Positions 51,917 through 61,466 of a stretch of DNA of 64,000 bases are shown one piece after another. Numbering within the stretch: position 1 is the stretch's first letter; each line of letters opens with the position of its first letter. Below the pieces are notes generated by a model, which saw nothing but the letters and a program-made list of their open reading frames with translations, searched no databases and was not told the origin of the DNA. The position numbers and the translations under genes are program-made. The stretch is taken from the NCBI GenBank assembly GCA_963628435.1, contig CAVGEY010000006.1:40860-104859 (forward strand). Reading direction: 5' to 3'. This DNA comes from CAKSQF01 sp963628435 (GTDB lineage Bacteria > Bacillota > Clostridia > Oscillospirales > CAG-272).

Positions 51917-52669
51917 TCAGAAGAAACCCGCCGCGGAAATTTTTTCCGAATCGATTTTCAGCATTTTTATGCTTCTTCCCTTTCCGACATACTTTCTCGC
52001 CTGATACAGATAGCCGTCGGCTATCATCTCGTTCATCACTTCGGATATTGTATCGCTGTCACATCCGATTTTTCCCGCGACAACCGATGCGGTTGTGCGG
52101 AATGTGGGGCAGGCATTTTTGTTTGACGAATAAATATCGCTTATCTGCCTGTAAACCGCACGGCAGCAGCATCTTTTGAATTCCTCTCCCTGCGGCATTT
52201 CGACCGTTTTGGTCGCGCATCCTTTCAGCTGACTGCTGAAAGCGCCTTTAATCCCGTAAATAATGACTTCCCTGCCGCACTCATTTTTAAGATAACTCGC
52301 AACAGACGAAAAATGGCCGTCGCCCGAAAAAATAATAAAAGTTTTGATACCGCGCTCATTCGCTCTGCGGTATATATGATCGAGCATAATAAAATCGGTA
52401 AAATCTTTTTCGCTGTGCTCATCGGACCCCTGCGTCTCAATTATGGTATTCGTTATTTCACGCAGTTCGGACAGCATAGAACGAAGCTGTGGATTTGAAA
52501 AATCACCGAAAATCCAGAGCTCGCGAAGATCGTACTCGCGGCTGATTTCATCATACCACAGATGAACATCCGGTTTTGTTCCGTATTTACCGAACATTGA
52601 AATACACCAGTGGTCGAAATCCACAAACGCAGCCGCTCTTTTCTTTTTACAGTTTTTAATTCCCAGCAC
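51917..52669 (-). CDS. NYN-domain (LabA/PIN-like) putative ribonuclease with C-terminal winged-helix-like domain
   Basis: A 250-residue protein. Residues 10-150 are a NYN/PIN-like nuclease with the acidic residues FVDFDHW, KDFTDFIMLDHIY and FSGDGHFS; the triad of Asp suggests metal-dependent RNase activity. Residues 165-240 (VVAGKIGCDSDTISEVMNEMIADGYL) resemble a winged helix or LOTUS-like domain for nucleic-acid binding. GTG 52669 follows a perfect AAAGGAGGTGA. It is divergent to polA. RNA target unknown. Confidence 0.82.
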   Translation of the reverse strand: MLGIKNCKKKRAAAFVDFDHWCISMFGKYGTKPDVHLWYDEISREYDLRELWIFGDFSNPQLRSMLSELREITNTIIETQGSDEHSEKDFTDFIMLDHIYRRANERGIKTFIIFSGDGHFSSVASYLKNECGREVIIYGIKGAFSSQLKGCATKTVEMPQGEEFKRCCCRAVYRQISDIYSSNKNACPTFRTTASVVAGKIGCDSDTISEVMNEMIADGYLYQARKYVGKGRSIKMLKIDSEKISAAGFF

Positions 52670-52893
52670 TCTTTCACCTCCTTTTTGTTCAGATAATATA
52701 TTATATCGGTATTATGCGGCGGCTGTCGGCAGGCACACCGCAATACATATATTCTAACACATTTTTTGATTTTTTACAAGCTTTTCTCACAAATTAAGAC
52801 GCGGCGGATGAAATCGCCGAAAACATACATCGGACCGAAATACAGCGGAAAGGATCATACGCGCGAAATACAAATCGTGTCGGACATAAAAAA

Positions 52894-55392
52894 ATGGACA
52901 AAACCGAAAATATGCTCATAATCGACGGCAACAGCATCCTCAACCGTCAGTTTTACGGTATAAGACCGCTTACAACGGCAAGCGGTCTGTTTACAAACGC
53001 GGTTTACGGATTTATGAATGTTCTGCTCTCCGAGCTTGACGAACTTTCGCCGGAATACGCGGCAATCGCATTTGACGTTCACGCCCCGACATTCAGGCAC
53101 AAAAGTTATGCCGAATACAAGGCGGGGCGGCGTCCTACCCCTCCCGAACTTCTGATGCAGTTCCCGTACGCGAAGAAGCTCGCGGCGGCAATGGGAATAA
53201 ACGTAATCGAAAAAGAGGGCTACGAAGCCGACGACATTTTGGGTACGCTTGCGAGAATCGGCGGCGAAAACGGCATCCACTGCTATGTTCTCACGGGTGA
53301 CCGCGACAGTCTGCAGCTTATCGGAGACAACTGTACCGTTCTGCTTGCCTCGAACAGCGGAACGAAAAGATACGATTCAGCGCGTTTTACCGAGGAATAC
53401 GGTGTAACGCCCGACAGATTTGTCGATATGAAAGCACTTATGGGCGACTCGTCCGACAATATTCCGGGCGTTGCCGGAATAGGTGAAAAAAGCGCGTCAA
53501 AGCTGATTGCCGAATGGGGAGACATAGACAATCTCTACGCAAATCTCGACAAATTAAAAAAAGGAAAAATGCTCGAAAATCTCGAAGTCGGAAAAGAATC
53601 GGCGTATATGTCGAAATTTCTCTCGAAAATATGCGACAGCGTTCCGCTTGATGTCGGCGACAGCCTTATCGGAATAATCAGGAAAGAGATTGACAGACCG
53701 TCGCTGAGAGCACTTTTCTCGGAGCTTGAATTTACCGGATTTTCGAAACGTCTCAGGCTTGACGAAGAACCGTCGGATACGCCGAACGAAATTGCGGTCA
53801 TCGATACGGAAGAAGCCTGCGGTATCGAATATTCGGGGAGAATCGCTCTGCTTTTCGATGAAAAATCGGTCGAGATTGCCGATAAAAACGGATGTCGGAA
53901 GGTAAATTTCAATGATATATCCGAACTTTATCCGCTTTTTGACAATGGCGACAGGCAGTTTGTTCTTTACGACTGCAAGAATGTATTTCACCGTCTGGGA
54001 CGCACGATAAACTGCGTATACGATGTTCTTCTCGCCGCCTATGTTCTCTCGCCTACCGATTCGGGCTATTCGACCGACAGGCTCGGCTCGCTCTGGCTCG
54101 GTACGCCGCTCAAAACCGCATCCGATTTACTGAAGCTGTCCGAGCTGACAGAGGCGAAACTTCGCGAGCTTTCGATGGACAGACTGTTTTACGATATAGA
54201 AATGCCGCTTGCCGCCGTTCTCTACCGAATGGAAGAGCGCGGAATGCTGATTGACCGCTCAGGTCTGCTTGATTTTTCGAAGGAGCTTGACGGCGCAATC
54301 AAGTCGTACACCGCGGAGATTTACTCTCAGGCGGGACACGAATTCAACATTTCATCTCCGAAGCAGCTTGCGGCCGTTCTTTTCGATGAGCTCGGTCTTC
54401 CGTCATTCAAAAAAACGAAGTCGGGATATTCGACAAATGCCGAAGTGCTTGAAAAGCTCTATCCGTACCATCCGATAATCGGTCTTATTCTCGATTACAG
54501 GCAGGTTGCGAAGCTGAAATCGACTTATGCCGACGGGCTGCCCGCCGCCGCCGACGATGATGACAGGATACGCACATCATTCAATCAGACGGTAACCGCG
54601 ACCGGACGGCTTTCGTCAACCGAGCCGAATCTGCAAAATATTCCGATACGCACCGAACTCGGCAGCCGTATGCGCAAATATTTCCCCGCCCCGAGCGGAA
54701 GACTGCTCATCGATGCCGACTATTCGCAGATTGAGCTTCGTCTGCTTGCCCACATTTCGGGCGACCGCCTTATGACCGAGGCATTTATCGGGGGTGCCGA
54801 CATTCACACCGCCACGGCGGCTCAGGTATTCGGCGTTCCCGAAAGCGAGGTCACACCCGAAATGCGAAAACGCGCAAAAGCGGTAAATTTCGGTATCGTC
54901 TACGGAATCGGCGAATATTCGCTGTCGCAGGACCTCAAAATCCCGAAAAAGCAGGCGGCCGACTACATACACGCCTACAAATCAAAATATATAGGGGTTG
55001 AGGAATATCTGTCGGCGACAGTCGAGCAGGCATACAGAAACGGATATGTCGTCACGATGTCGGGCAGACGCAGATACATTCCCGAACTTTCGTCGCCGAA
55101 AGCGGCAATCCGCTCATTCGGTGAGCGTGTGGCAATGAACAGTCCCATTCAGGGTTCGGCCGCCGACATAATAAAAATTGCGATGATAAAAGTCGAGGAC
55201 GCGCTCGAAAAGAGCGGGCTTGATGCAAAGCTCATCATGCAGGTACACGATGAACTTATAGTCGAGGCAAGCGAAAAAGATGCCGGGGCCGCCGCCGCCA
55301 TTCTGAAAAGAGAGATGGAAAGCGCGGCAGATCTCTCGGTACCGCTTACCGCAGAGGTTAACATCGGCAAAAACTGGCTCGAATGTCACTGA
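52894..55392 (+). CDS. polA: DNA polymerase I (with 5'-3' exonuclease, degenerate proofreading domain)
   Basis: An 832-residue polymerase for Okazaki-fragment processing and repair. Residues 5-285: 5' nuclease with MLIIDGNSIL, GYEADDILGTLA, LTGDRDSLQL and MGDSSDNIPGV (complete acidic site). Residues 290-450: the 3'-5' exonuclease fold, but the DEDY acidic residues are largely lost, as in many Bacillota. Residues 450-832: polymerase with motif A DADYSQIELRLLAH, motif B RAKAVNFGIVYG and motif C QVHDELIVE. The ribosome site is weak; ATG 52912 is an alternative start. Confidence 0.96.
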   Translation: MDKTENMLIIDGNSILNRQFYGIRPLTTASGLFTNAVYGFMNVLLSELDELSPEYAAIAFDVHAPTFRHKSYAEYKAGRRPTPPELLMQFPYAKKLAAAMGINVIEKEGYEADDILGTLARIGGENGIHCYVLTGDRDSLQLIGDNCTVLLASNSGTKRYDSARFTEEYGVTPDRFVDMKALMGDSSDNIPGVAGIGEKSASKLIAEWGDIDNLYANLDKLKKGKMLENLEVGKESAYMSKFLSKICDSVPLDVGDSLIGIIRKEIDRPSLRALFSELEFTGFSKRLRLDEEPSDTPNEIAVIDTEEACGIEYSGRIALLFDEKSVEIADKNGCRKVNFNDISELYPLFDNGDRQFVLYDCKNVFHRLGRTINCVYDVLLAAYVLSPTDSGYSTDRLGSLWLGTPLKTASDLLKLSELTEAKLRELSMDRLFYDIEMPLAAVLYRMEERGMLIDRSGLLDFSKELDGAIKSYTAEIYSQAGHEFNISSPKQLAAVLFDELGLPSFKKTKSGYSTNAEVLEKLYPYHPIIGLILDYRQVAKLKSTYADGLPAAADDDDRIRTSFNQTVTATGRLSSTEPNLQNIPIRTELGSRMRKYFPAPSGRLLIDADYSQIELRLLAHISGDRLMTEAFIGGADIHTATAAQVFGVPESEVTPEMRKRAKAVNFGIVYGIGEYSLSQDLKIPKKQAADYIHAYKSKYIGVEEYLSATVEQAYRNGYVVTMSGRRRYIPELSSPKAAIRSFGERVAMNSPIQGSAADIIKIAMIKVEDALEKSGLDAKLIMQVHDELIVEASEKDAGAAAAILKREMESAADLSVPLTAEVNIGKNWLECH

Positions 55393-55417
55393 TTCCGTAT
55401 TGAACATAACCGAACAC

Positions 55418-55454
55418 AAAAATCATCCTCCGCGCTTACGCGGAGGATGATTTT
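55418..55454. terminator. Bidirectional intrinsic terminator
   Basis: Near-perfect 16-bp stem AAAATCATCCTCCGCG with its complement, loop CTTA; A-run before and T-run after. Ends polA (+) and the Mrp/NBP35 gene (-). Confidence 0.93.
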
Positions 55455-55463
55455 ACCTCGGAA

Positions 55464-56315
55464 TCAACCGATTATTTTTTTAACTGCGTCCGAAAGATAG
55501 CCCTGCTGCTTTTCGGACATATCCTCGAGCCTGCCCTCATCGCAGAGTTTTGCGAGTCCGGGATCTATCGGCAGTCTTGCGATTACGGGAATACCGTATT
55601 CGGCAGCCACCGTATCGAGCTTGCTCTCGCCGTAAATATAATGCTTTTCACCGCAGTTCGGACACTCGAAATAGCTGTAATTTTCGACCGCGCCGACTAC
55701 CGGAATATTCATCATTTTCGCCATATTCACCGCTTTTGCGACAATCATCGAAACAAGATCCTGAGGAGATGTAACGATAATTATTCCGTCAATCGGAAGC
55801 GACTGGAAAACGGTAAGAGGTACATCACCCGTTCCGGGAGGCATATCCACATAGAGGCAGTCTACCTCGCCCCAGCAGACATCGGTCCAGAACTGTTTTA
55901 CGGCTCCCGATATCAGCGATCCGCGCCAAACCACAGGCGTGGTTTCGTCTTCAAGCATAAAGTTTATCGACATAAGTCTTATTCCGCTTTTGCTTTCGAC
56001 CGGAAGCATTCCGTCTTCATTGCCGAAAACTTCCGAATTTGCTCCGAAAATTTTCGGAATAGACGGGCCGGTAATATCGGCATCGAGAACACCCGATTGT
56101 TTGCCGCTCTTCTGAGTGAGCACCGCAAGCATGGAGGTTACAAGCGATTTGCCGACTCCGCCCTTACCGCTGACAACGGCAATCATCTTTTTGACATTTG
56201 AGCCTTTATTCGCTTTTTCAATCAAGCTTTCGCCGTTTTTCGACGGGCAGTCCGCGCCGCAGGTTGAACAGTCGTGTGTGCAGCCTTCGGGCGACTGATT
56301 TATGTTTTCAGCCAT
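55464..56315 (-). CDS. Mrp/NBP35-family Fe-S cluster carrier ATPase
   Basis: A 283-residue P-loop protein of the Mrp/ApbC group. The deviant Walker A is SGKGGVGKS, and VDMPPGTGDVPLT is the Mrp signature. An N-terminal cysteine patch (CTHDCSTCGADC, residues 12-23) gives it an NBP35-like ferredoxin extension, and C-terminal CPNCG supplies the CPxC pair for a bridging cluster. It stores and delivers [4Fe-4S] clusters, fitting for a genome with so many Fe-S enzymes. Monocistronic. Confidence 0.93.
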   Translation of the reverse strand: MAENINQSPEGCTHDCSTCGADCPSKNGESLIEKANKGSNVKKMIAVVSGKGGVGKSLVTSMLAVLTQKSGKQSGVLDADITGPSIPKIFGANSEVFGNEDGMLPVESKSGIRLMSINFMLEDETTPVVWRGSLISGAVKQFWTDVCWGEVDCLYVDMPPGTGDVPLTVFQSLPIDGIIIVTSPQDLVSMIVAKAVNMAKMMNIPVVGAVENYSYFECPNCGEKHYIYGESKLDTVAAEYGIPVIARLPIDPGLAKLCDEGRLEDMSEKQQGYLSDAVKKIIG

Positions 56316-56391
56316 ATAGTTAAATTCCTTTCACGCCTTTTCCGCCGATATTTCAGTAAAAAAGGCCGATAAGTATCAAATCTTAATTTTT

Positions 56392-56961
56392 TTATTTTAC
56401 GATTTCACCGTAGCATACGCCGAATGCGCAGGCTGCGTTTGATTCGTCGGTATCGATATGCATTGCAAGTGCGTAGGACGAAGAAACACGGACAACGACA
56501 TCACCGTAGATTGTCGAACGGTCTGCGCTGTCGATTTTGACGGACACGATTTCCTTATCTTTTACTCCGAATGCTTCGGCGTCGGCAGGTGTCATGTGTA
56601 TATGGCGTTTTGCTATAATAACGCCTTCGGCAAGGTCAATTTCGCCTGCGGGGCCGACAAGTTTAAGTCCGGGTGTTCCGGCTATATCGCCGCTCTCGCG
56701 TACCGGTACTCCCTTGAGTCCGAGCGTACGCGCATCGGTGAACGAAAGTTCAACCTGTGTTGCCGATCTTGCGGGGCCGAGAACAGATACCTTGAGGCTT
56801 CCCTTAGGGCCGACAAGTTCTACTTTTTCTTCGCATGCGAACTGACCGGGCTGTGAAAGATCCTTTTTATTGTGGAGCACCGCGCCCTGTCCGAACAGTG
56901 TTTCGATATCGGCATTTGTAAGATGTATGTGACGTGCCGATGTTTCTACGATAAATTTCAT
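56392..56961 (-). CDS. pduL: Phosphate acyltransferase PduL type
   Basis: About 189 residues, built of two beta-barrel repeats with the metal-binding histidine motifs TSARHIHLT and AKRHIHMTP and the late MHIDTDE. PduL exchanges acyl-CoA and acyl-phosphate (acetyl or propionyl), a replacement for Pta. No ethanolamine/propanediol microcompartment genes are near and no N-terminal encapsulation peptide is seen, so it is a housekeeping, cytosolic PduL for acetate or propionate production. ATG 56961 follows GGAGG by 9 bp; the ATG at 56967 is only 3 bp from it. Confidence 0.95.
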   Translation of the reverse strand: MKFIVETSARHIHLTNADIETLFGQGAVLHNKKDLSQPGQFACEEKVELVGPKGSLKVSVLGPARSATQVELSFTDARTLGLKGVPVRESGDIAGTPGLKLVGPAGEIDLAEGVIIAKRHIHMTPADAEAFGVKDKEIVSVKIDSADRSTIYGDVVVRVSSSYALAMHIDTDESNAACAFGVCYGEIVK

Positions 56962-57024
56962 AATCATGTACCTCCGATATATCGAATAGTTTTTATTTTT
57001 ATGCTTTTCGTTTCAGCTTTCTGC

Positions 57025-57053
57025 ATTATAGCATATATTTTACCAAAAGTAAA
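57025..57053 (-). promoter_or_regulatory. Promoter of pduL
   Basis: TTTACT, 17 bp, TATAAT (preceded by TGC) on the - strand. Confidence 0.8.
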
Positions 57054-57122
57054 CAGAAAAAAGGACTGTCGGTAAAATTTTATGCAAAACTTCGCATTAC
57101 CGCGCGGTCGAAATCTTTGCGC

Positions 57123-57151
57123 TTGACAGACGGGCGGTCGTGTGTTATAAT
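57123..57151 (+). promoter_or_regulatory. Promoter of the LCP-like lipoprotein gene
   Basis: TTGACA, 17 bp, TATAAT on the + strand, about 100 bp before the ATG at 57251; divergent from the pduL promoter. Confidence 0.93.
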
Positions 57152-57250
57152 TGGGAAGATCGGCGGTCTGTCCGATATTTTCCGCATTCTGCCGACTCTA
57201 AACAAATATACGAAAGGACGCACGCCTGAAAGCGGCGGCCGTTTAACAAA

Positions 57251-58318
57251 ATGAAAAGAAAAATTTACGCATTTGCCGCCATCCTGCTCGCTCTTCTCTC
57301 GGTTTTACAGCTTGCCGGATGTGACAGCTTTTTCACCGATTATTCGCCCGAAAACAGCGGCACGGCCGCACAGACCACCGAAAAACCTTTTGAACTGAAA
57401 ATTGACCGCAAAAAAGACAGAATAACGATTTTCACCGTTTTCGAAGGAAAGACCGCAGGTGAGCTTGCCTCGGCGGCACTTATCATAATGAACACAGACG
57501 ACTCTGCCGTTTCGGTGCTTCAGATACCGGTAAACATCTATTTCGGGGCCGAGGGCTCACTCTCAAAATATTACAAGGACAGCGTCGCCTCCGCGGCGGC
57601 AGGCGGCAGCGAAAATTCGGTTGCCGATGCCATGTCGGCGGTAGAGAAACTGATTGAGGACGCATTCGCGATTGACATCGATTACACGGCTCACATGACA
57701 AAAAGTCAGATAATCAGCATAATCGACACGGTCGGCGGAGTCAAACTGAAAATGCCCTACGCAATAGGGCTTGACAGCGGTGCGGTCATAAACAAAGGCA
57801 ATGTCGAAATCGACGGAGAAGGTGTATTCGGGCTTATGACATACAAAAGATTCTCGTCCGAATTCAACTCCGAGCTTCACATTCACAATCTCCTTTTTTC
57901 GTCATTCTTTACGGCGGTAAAAGAAAATATCGACAACAATATCATGTCGACCAAAGCCATCGAAATAAGACGACATATGACGACAACTCTTAAAGGCACC
58001 GGCGGCTCTGATATGTTTATACTCAAAAAAATCGCCGCCGCCGAGCCCGAAAACATAAAATTCACAAAGCTTGCCTGTGAAAACGTCACTCTCGCAAGCG
58101 GCTCATTCTCGGTTGTATGCAGGAGCACGGCCGTTAAACAGCTCGGCGAATTTATCGATCTGTATAAAGATCCCATCACGGATGCCGATTTCGATCCCGA
58201 ACGGAAGCTGACAAGCGACTCGGACGTCGTTATTTCCGCCCTGTACGGCAGCAGCATTTCGGTACCTGCGGTTTATACCGCAAAAGATATCAATGACGGC
58301 AAAATCGTTATAAAATAA
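57251..58318 (+). CDS. LytR-CpsA-Psr-like lipoprotein, degenerate active site
   Basis: A 355-residue protein with a type II signal peptide (lipobox LAGC). Residues 70-240 follow the LCP order: SAALIIMNTDDSAVSVLQIP, then a helical stretch, IDYTAHMTKSQIISIIDTVGGVKLKMP and the late TYKRFSSEF. LCP enzymes attach wall polymers to peptidoglycan and use conserved Arg residues. Here the Arg after the IP motif is absent (IPVNIYF for the usual IPRD), and the D..R..RQ stretch is lost (FNSELHIHN). It may bind polyprenyl phosphate or be a non-catalytic partner. It is a lipoprotein, whereas most LCP proteins have a TM anchor. Confidence 0.75.
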   Translation: MKRKIYAFAAILLALLSVLQLAGCDSFFTDYSPENSGTAAQTTEKPFELKIDRKKDRITIFTVFEGKTAGELASAALIIMNTDDSAVSVLQIPVNIYFGAEGSLSKYYKDSVASAAAGGSENSVADAMSAVEKLIEDAFAIDIDYTAHMTKSQIISIIDTVGGVKLKMPYAIGLDSGAVINKGNVEIDGEGVFGLMTYKRFSSEFNSELHIHNLLFSSFFTAVKENIDNNIMSTKAIEIRRHMTTTLKGTGGSDMFILKKIAAAEPENIKFTKLACENVTLASGSFSVVCRSTAVKQLGEFIDLYKDPITDADFDPERKLTSDSDVVISALYGSSISVPAVYTAKDINDGKIVIK

Positions 58319-58330
58319 ATCATTCGGCAC

Positions 58331-58369
58331 AAAATATGCGCGGCATCCGACAGATGCCGCGCATATTTT
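58331..58369. terminator. Bidirectional intrinsic terminator
   Basis: AAAATATGCGCGGCAT / ATGCCGCGCATATTTT stem with loop CCGACAG between convergent genes ending at 58318 and 58390. Confidence 0.92.
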
Positions 58370-58389
58370 ATTGTTTTACGGTTATTTTA

Positions 58390-60114
58390 TTATTTTGTCC
58401 AGCACGAGATACTGCCTCTGAACTCTTCCATTGTCTTGTCTGCGGATTCTTCGCATTTTCCGTTGACAAGCAGATAGATTTTTACCTTCGGCTCTGTTCC
58501 CGACGGACGTATAACAACGACATTGCCGCCCGTTGTTTCAAAATAAAGAACGTTCGATTTCGGAAGTCCGGTAGGTGTAATCTCTCCGGTTTCGAGGTTT
58601 GTTATCTTTTCTGTGAGATAATCGCGCATTGCGACGACTTTTCTTCCGCCGAGTTCCTTCGGAGGATTCTTTCTGATGCCCTCCATAAGCGCGGCCATCT
58701 TTTCAAGTCCGTCAAGGCCTTTCATTACGACATTCACGGTCGCCTCTTTATAGTAGCCGTACCGCTCGTAGAGAGCCTGCATTGCATCGTAAAGCGTCAT
58801 ATTTTTTGCTTTATAGTATGCCGCCATTTCGGTTATAAGCATTACGGCAACCACGCTGTCCTTATCTCTCGCGTATGTTCCTTTAAGATATCCGTAAGAT
58901 TCCTCGAATCCGAGCAGATAGTGGCCAACGCCGACATCGTCATGTTTTTTGATAACCTCGCCGATGAATTTGAAACCGGTGAGAACGTTGAAAATCTTAA
59001 CCCCGTGCTCGGCGCATATCTTTGTCGCCATTTCGGTCGTCACTATTGTTTTGACGGCATACGGATCGCTCGGCATTGTGCCTGTGTTTTCGTAAGCGGT
59101 GAGAATATAATCGAGAAGCAGCGCACCGACCTGATTTCCGGTCATTGTCGCAAATCCGCCGTCGGCTGTTCTCACCATGATACCGACGCGGTCGGCATCG
59201 GGGTCGGTCGCGATAACGAGATCGGAGCCGACTTTTTCGGCGAGTTTCGCACCGAGTGCGAGCGCTTCATGATACTCGGGATTCGGGGAGGCGACTGTCG
59301 GGAAATTACCGTCGAGAATCATCTGCTGCCAAACGGTATAGAGATGCTTTACGCCGCAGAGTCTGAGAGTTTCGGGAACAAGGCGGTATCCGCATCCGTG
59401 GAGAGGAGTATATACGATTTTAAGATCGTCGGCGACCTTCGGAATCGCGTTTACATCGACTCTCTGCGCGGTAACATTTGCGATATACTCATCGTCTATC
59501 TTCGCACCGACAATTTCGATTTTTCCGTCTTCGACCGCTTTATCGAAATCGGTTGTCTTAACGCCGTCCAGAATATCGGTATCGGCGATAAATGCCGACA
59601 CGATATCGGCCTGTTCGAGAGAGAGCTGTGCTCCGTCCTCCCAATATGCCTTATATCCGTTATATTCCTTCGGGTTATGCGATGCGGTAATGTTTACGCC
59701 CGCGATGCAGCCGAGATAACGGATTGAGAACGAAAGTACGGGAGTCGGGCGGAGAGCGTCATGAAAATAGACCTTTATTCCGTTTGCGGCAAGCACCGAC
59801 GCGGTAACTCTCGCGAAAAGCTCGCTGTTATTGCGGCTGTCTCTTCCGACAACGACTCCTCTGTCCTGTTTGCCCTCTTTTATAATAAGATTGGCAAATC
59901 CCTGTGTTGCGTGAGCGACGGTATAAACATTCATCGCGTTTGTTCCCGCCATCATCACGCCGCGAAGGCCCGCTGTTCCGAATTCGAGATATTTGAAAAA
60001 GCGAAGTTCAATCTCTTTTTCGTTTCCCTCTATCGAGCGAAGCTCCTCTTTGGTCTTTTCATCGACTTTATCCGAGCTTAAAAATCTTTGATAGTTTTTC
60101 ATATAATCAAGCAT
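58390..60114 (-). CDS. Phosphoglucomutase/phosphomannomutase (PgcA-type)
   Basis: A phosphohexomutase of about 574 residues. The phosphoserine loop is TASHNPKEYNGYK near residue 145, the metal-binding loop is DPDADR near 300, the sugar-binding loop is GFEESYG, and the phosphate-binding loop is RPSGTEPKVKIY near the C-terminus. It interconverts glucose 1- and 6-phosphate (or mannose forms). Length fits the long alpha-PGM form of Bacillota. The second ATG (60114) lies 8 bp behind GGAGG and is preferred to the ATG at 60120. Third gene of a putative operon with the PDT-like and TSCPD genes. Confidence 0.93.
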   Translation of the reverse strand: MLDYMKNYQRFLSSDKVDEKTKEELRSIEGNEKEIELRFFKYLEFGTAGLRGVMMAGTNAMNVYTVAHATQGFANLIIKEGKQDRGVVVGRDSRNNSELFARVTASVLAANGIKVYFHDALRPTPVLSFSIRYLGCIAGVNITASHNPKEYNGYKAYWEDGAQLSLEQADIVSAFIADTDILDGVKTTDFDKAVEDGKIEIVGAKIDDEYIANVTAQRVDVNAIPKVADDLKIVYTPLHGCGYRLVPETLRLCGVKHLYTVWQQMILDGNFPTVASPNPEYHEALALGAKLAEKVGSDLVIATDPDADRVGIMVRTADGGFATMTGNQVGALLLDYILTAYENTGTMPSDPYAVKTIVTTEMATKICAEHGVKIFNVLTGFKFIGEVIKKHDDVGVGHYLLGFEESYGYLKGTYARDKDSVVAVMLITEMAAYYKAKNMTLYDAMQALYERYGYYKEATVNVVMKGLDGLEKMAALMEGIRKNPPKELGGRKVVAMRDYLTEKITNLETGEITPTGLPKSNVLYFETTGGNVVVIRPSGTEPKVKIYLLVNGKCEESADKTMEEFRGSISCWTK

Positions 60115-60197
60115 AGACATTTCCTCCGTATGCGAAGCCTACAATTCGCAAATTGAAATTTTTATATATTTTCCGTCCGGGATTATCGGACGGCAGT

Positions 60198-60455
60198 TCA
60201 GCCGTTATTCTCTTTGACCATGCGAAGCGCCTTCGCAAGCTGATCGGGGCAAGATGTCGGTTTATTTCCGCATCTGATACCGTCAAGTCTTGATATTGCT
60301 TCATCTATATTCATTCCCCCGATGAGAGCGGCAACGCCCTGTGTGTTTCCGGGACAGCCGCCGGTAAACTTAACCGACACAACCGTATCTCCGTCTACCG
60401 TTACATCAATCTGCCTTGAGCAGACTCCGCGCGGGGTATAGCTTATTGTTTTCAT
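60198..60455 (-). CDS. TSCPD-domain protein
   Basis: An 85-residue protein matching the stand-alone TSCPD family (TIGR03905-like): YTPRGVCSRQIDV, VKFTGGCPGNTQG, RCGNKPTSCPDQLAKA. The same domain sits at the end of class II ribonucleotide reductases, where its cysteines matter; stand-alone versions are common in Clostridia with no agreed function. ATG 60455 follows GGAGG by 10 bp. Confidence 0.87.
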   Translation of the reverse strand: MKTISYTPRGVCSRQIDVTVDGDTVVSVKFTGGCPGNTQGVAALIGGMNIDEAISRLDGIRCGNKPTSCPDQLAKALRMVKENNG

Positions 60456-60490
60456 ATCATCAAATCCTCCGACATTGGTATTATGTTTTT

Positions 60491-61405
60491 TTATCTTGTT
60501 TTCGGTGCCGTTATGCATTTATATATGCCGCATACCGATACCGACTGAGCGAAAAGTCTGAGAAACAGAAGCAGCGCATCGATGTTTTCCCGACCGATCC
60601 GAACAGAGCAGAACAGGTTTTCATCCGGAAACATCGCATGCGGAAGCGCCGTGAGCTTCTGACAGCTTCCGCCGATCTGATCGATTCCCGAAAGCAGGCG
60701 GTGAATATTTTCATCGGCCGTCGAAACGAACAGATCTACCGTATCCGAGCCGCGTCTGTTTTTGATTTTCGATCCGAAAAGGCAGAATCGCGTCTGCCTG
60801 TCATCATCCGACGGCTGTATGTCACATGAAAGCACGGCATGAAGTTCGTATTTGCGGGCAAGCCTCAGAAAAGGAAGCAGAACTCCGTCGTCGCTGCCCC
60901 ATACGGGAAGGATGCAGAAATCGGCTGCGCCGGTAAAGACCGCCTCGCAAATCGAGCTGTAATCGTCATAAACGCTTTCGGATGCCATCGCGAGTTCGCG
61001 CGCGAATGCCCGATAGGCGGACTGCGACGGCGCCGTTTTGAAACAGGCGATTCTCGCGCTCGATATCGGCTCTGTGTCGATATCGCCGTATGCGAATTTT
61101 CGTTCTTTTGCGACATCGGCGCATACTTCGGCAAATCCTCTTATCGAAAGTCCGTCCAAAATTCGCCGCACTTCCGACAAATTTACCGAGGAGATATTCT
61201 CTCTCAGAATTTCACGGTAAATATCCGAAAATTCTTCTCTCACATTGCAGAAAGCATCTCTGAATGATTCGTAATCATCCGATTTTGCGAGCTTTTCGGC
61301 AAGTTCGGAAAGATGCGACAGTCTGATTTCAACAGCGCGCCCGATTTGGATACCGCTCGCACGAATGTTGGAAAGAATAATATCGGAACTGTCCGTTCTG
61401 TTCAT
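60491..61405 (-). CDS. Prephenate dehydratase-like (PheA-like) protein, divergent
   Basis: About 304 residues. Residues 1-105 are helical (LSELAEKLAKSDDYESFRDA), of the size of a chorismate mutase domain but without a clear active site. Residues 110-230 fit the prephenate dehydratase fold: IACFKTAPSQSAYRAFA, EAVFTGAADFCILPVWGSDDGVL, and the catalytic-type TRF in QTRFCLFGSK. Residues 235-300 resemble an ACT-like domain. The usual GxxGSYS start is gone and the acidic/asparagine block is altered. It may be a degenerate dehydratase or a ligand sensor. ATG 61405 follows GGAGG by 6 bp. Confidence 0.6.
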   Translation of the reverse strand: MNRTDSSDIILSNIRASGIQIGRAVEIRLSHLSELAEKLAKSDDYESFRDAFCNVREEFSDIYREILRENISSVNLSEVRRILDGLSIRGFAEVCADVAKERKFAYGDIDTEPISSARIACFKTAPSQSAYRAFARELAMASESVYDDYSSICEAVFTGAADFCILPVWGSDDGVLLPFLRLARKYELHAVLSCDIQPSDDDRQTRFCLFGSKIKNRRGSDTVDLFVSTADENIHRLLSGIDQIGGSCQKLTALPHAMFPDENLFCSVRIGRENIDALLLFLRLFAQSVSVCGIYKCITAPKTR

Positions 61406-61437
61406 CGGCTTCCTCCGTCTTGTGAACATTCGGATTT

Positions 61438-61466
61438 ATTTTATATCAAACTGCCGATTTTGTCAA
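61438..61466 (-). promoter_or_regulatory. Promoter of the PheA-like/TSCPD/pgm operon
   Basis: TTGACA, 17 bp, TAAAAT on the - strand, 33 bp before the ATG. Confidence 0.88.

Noticed and set aside
56392..56961. Bacterial microcompartment locus suggested by PduL
   Set aside because: No shell-protein genes around, and the protein lacks an encapsulation-type N-terminal extension.
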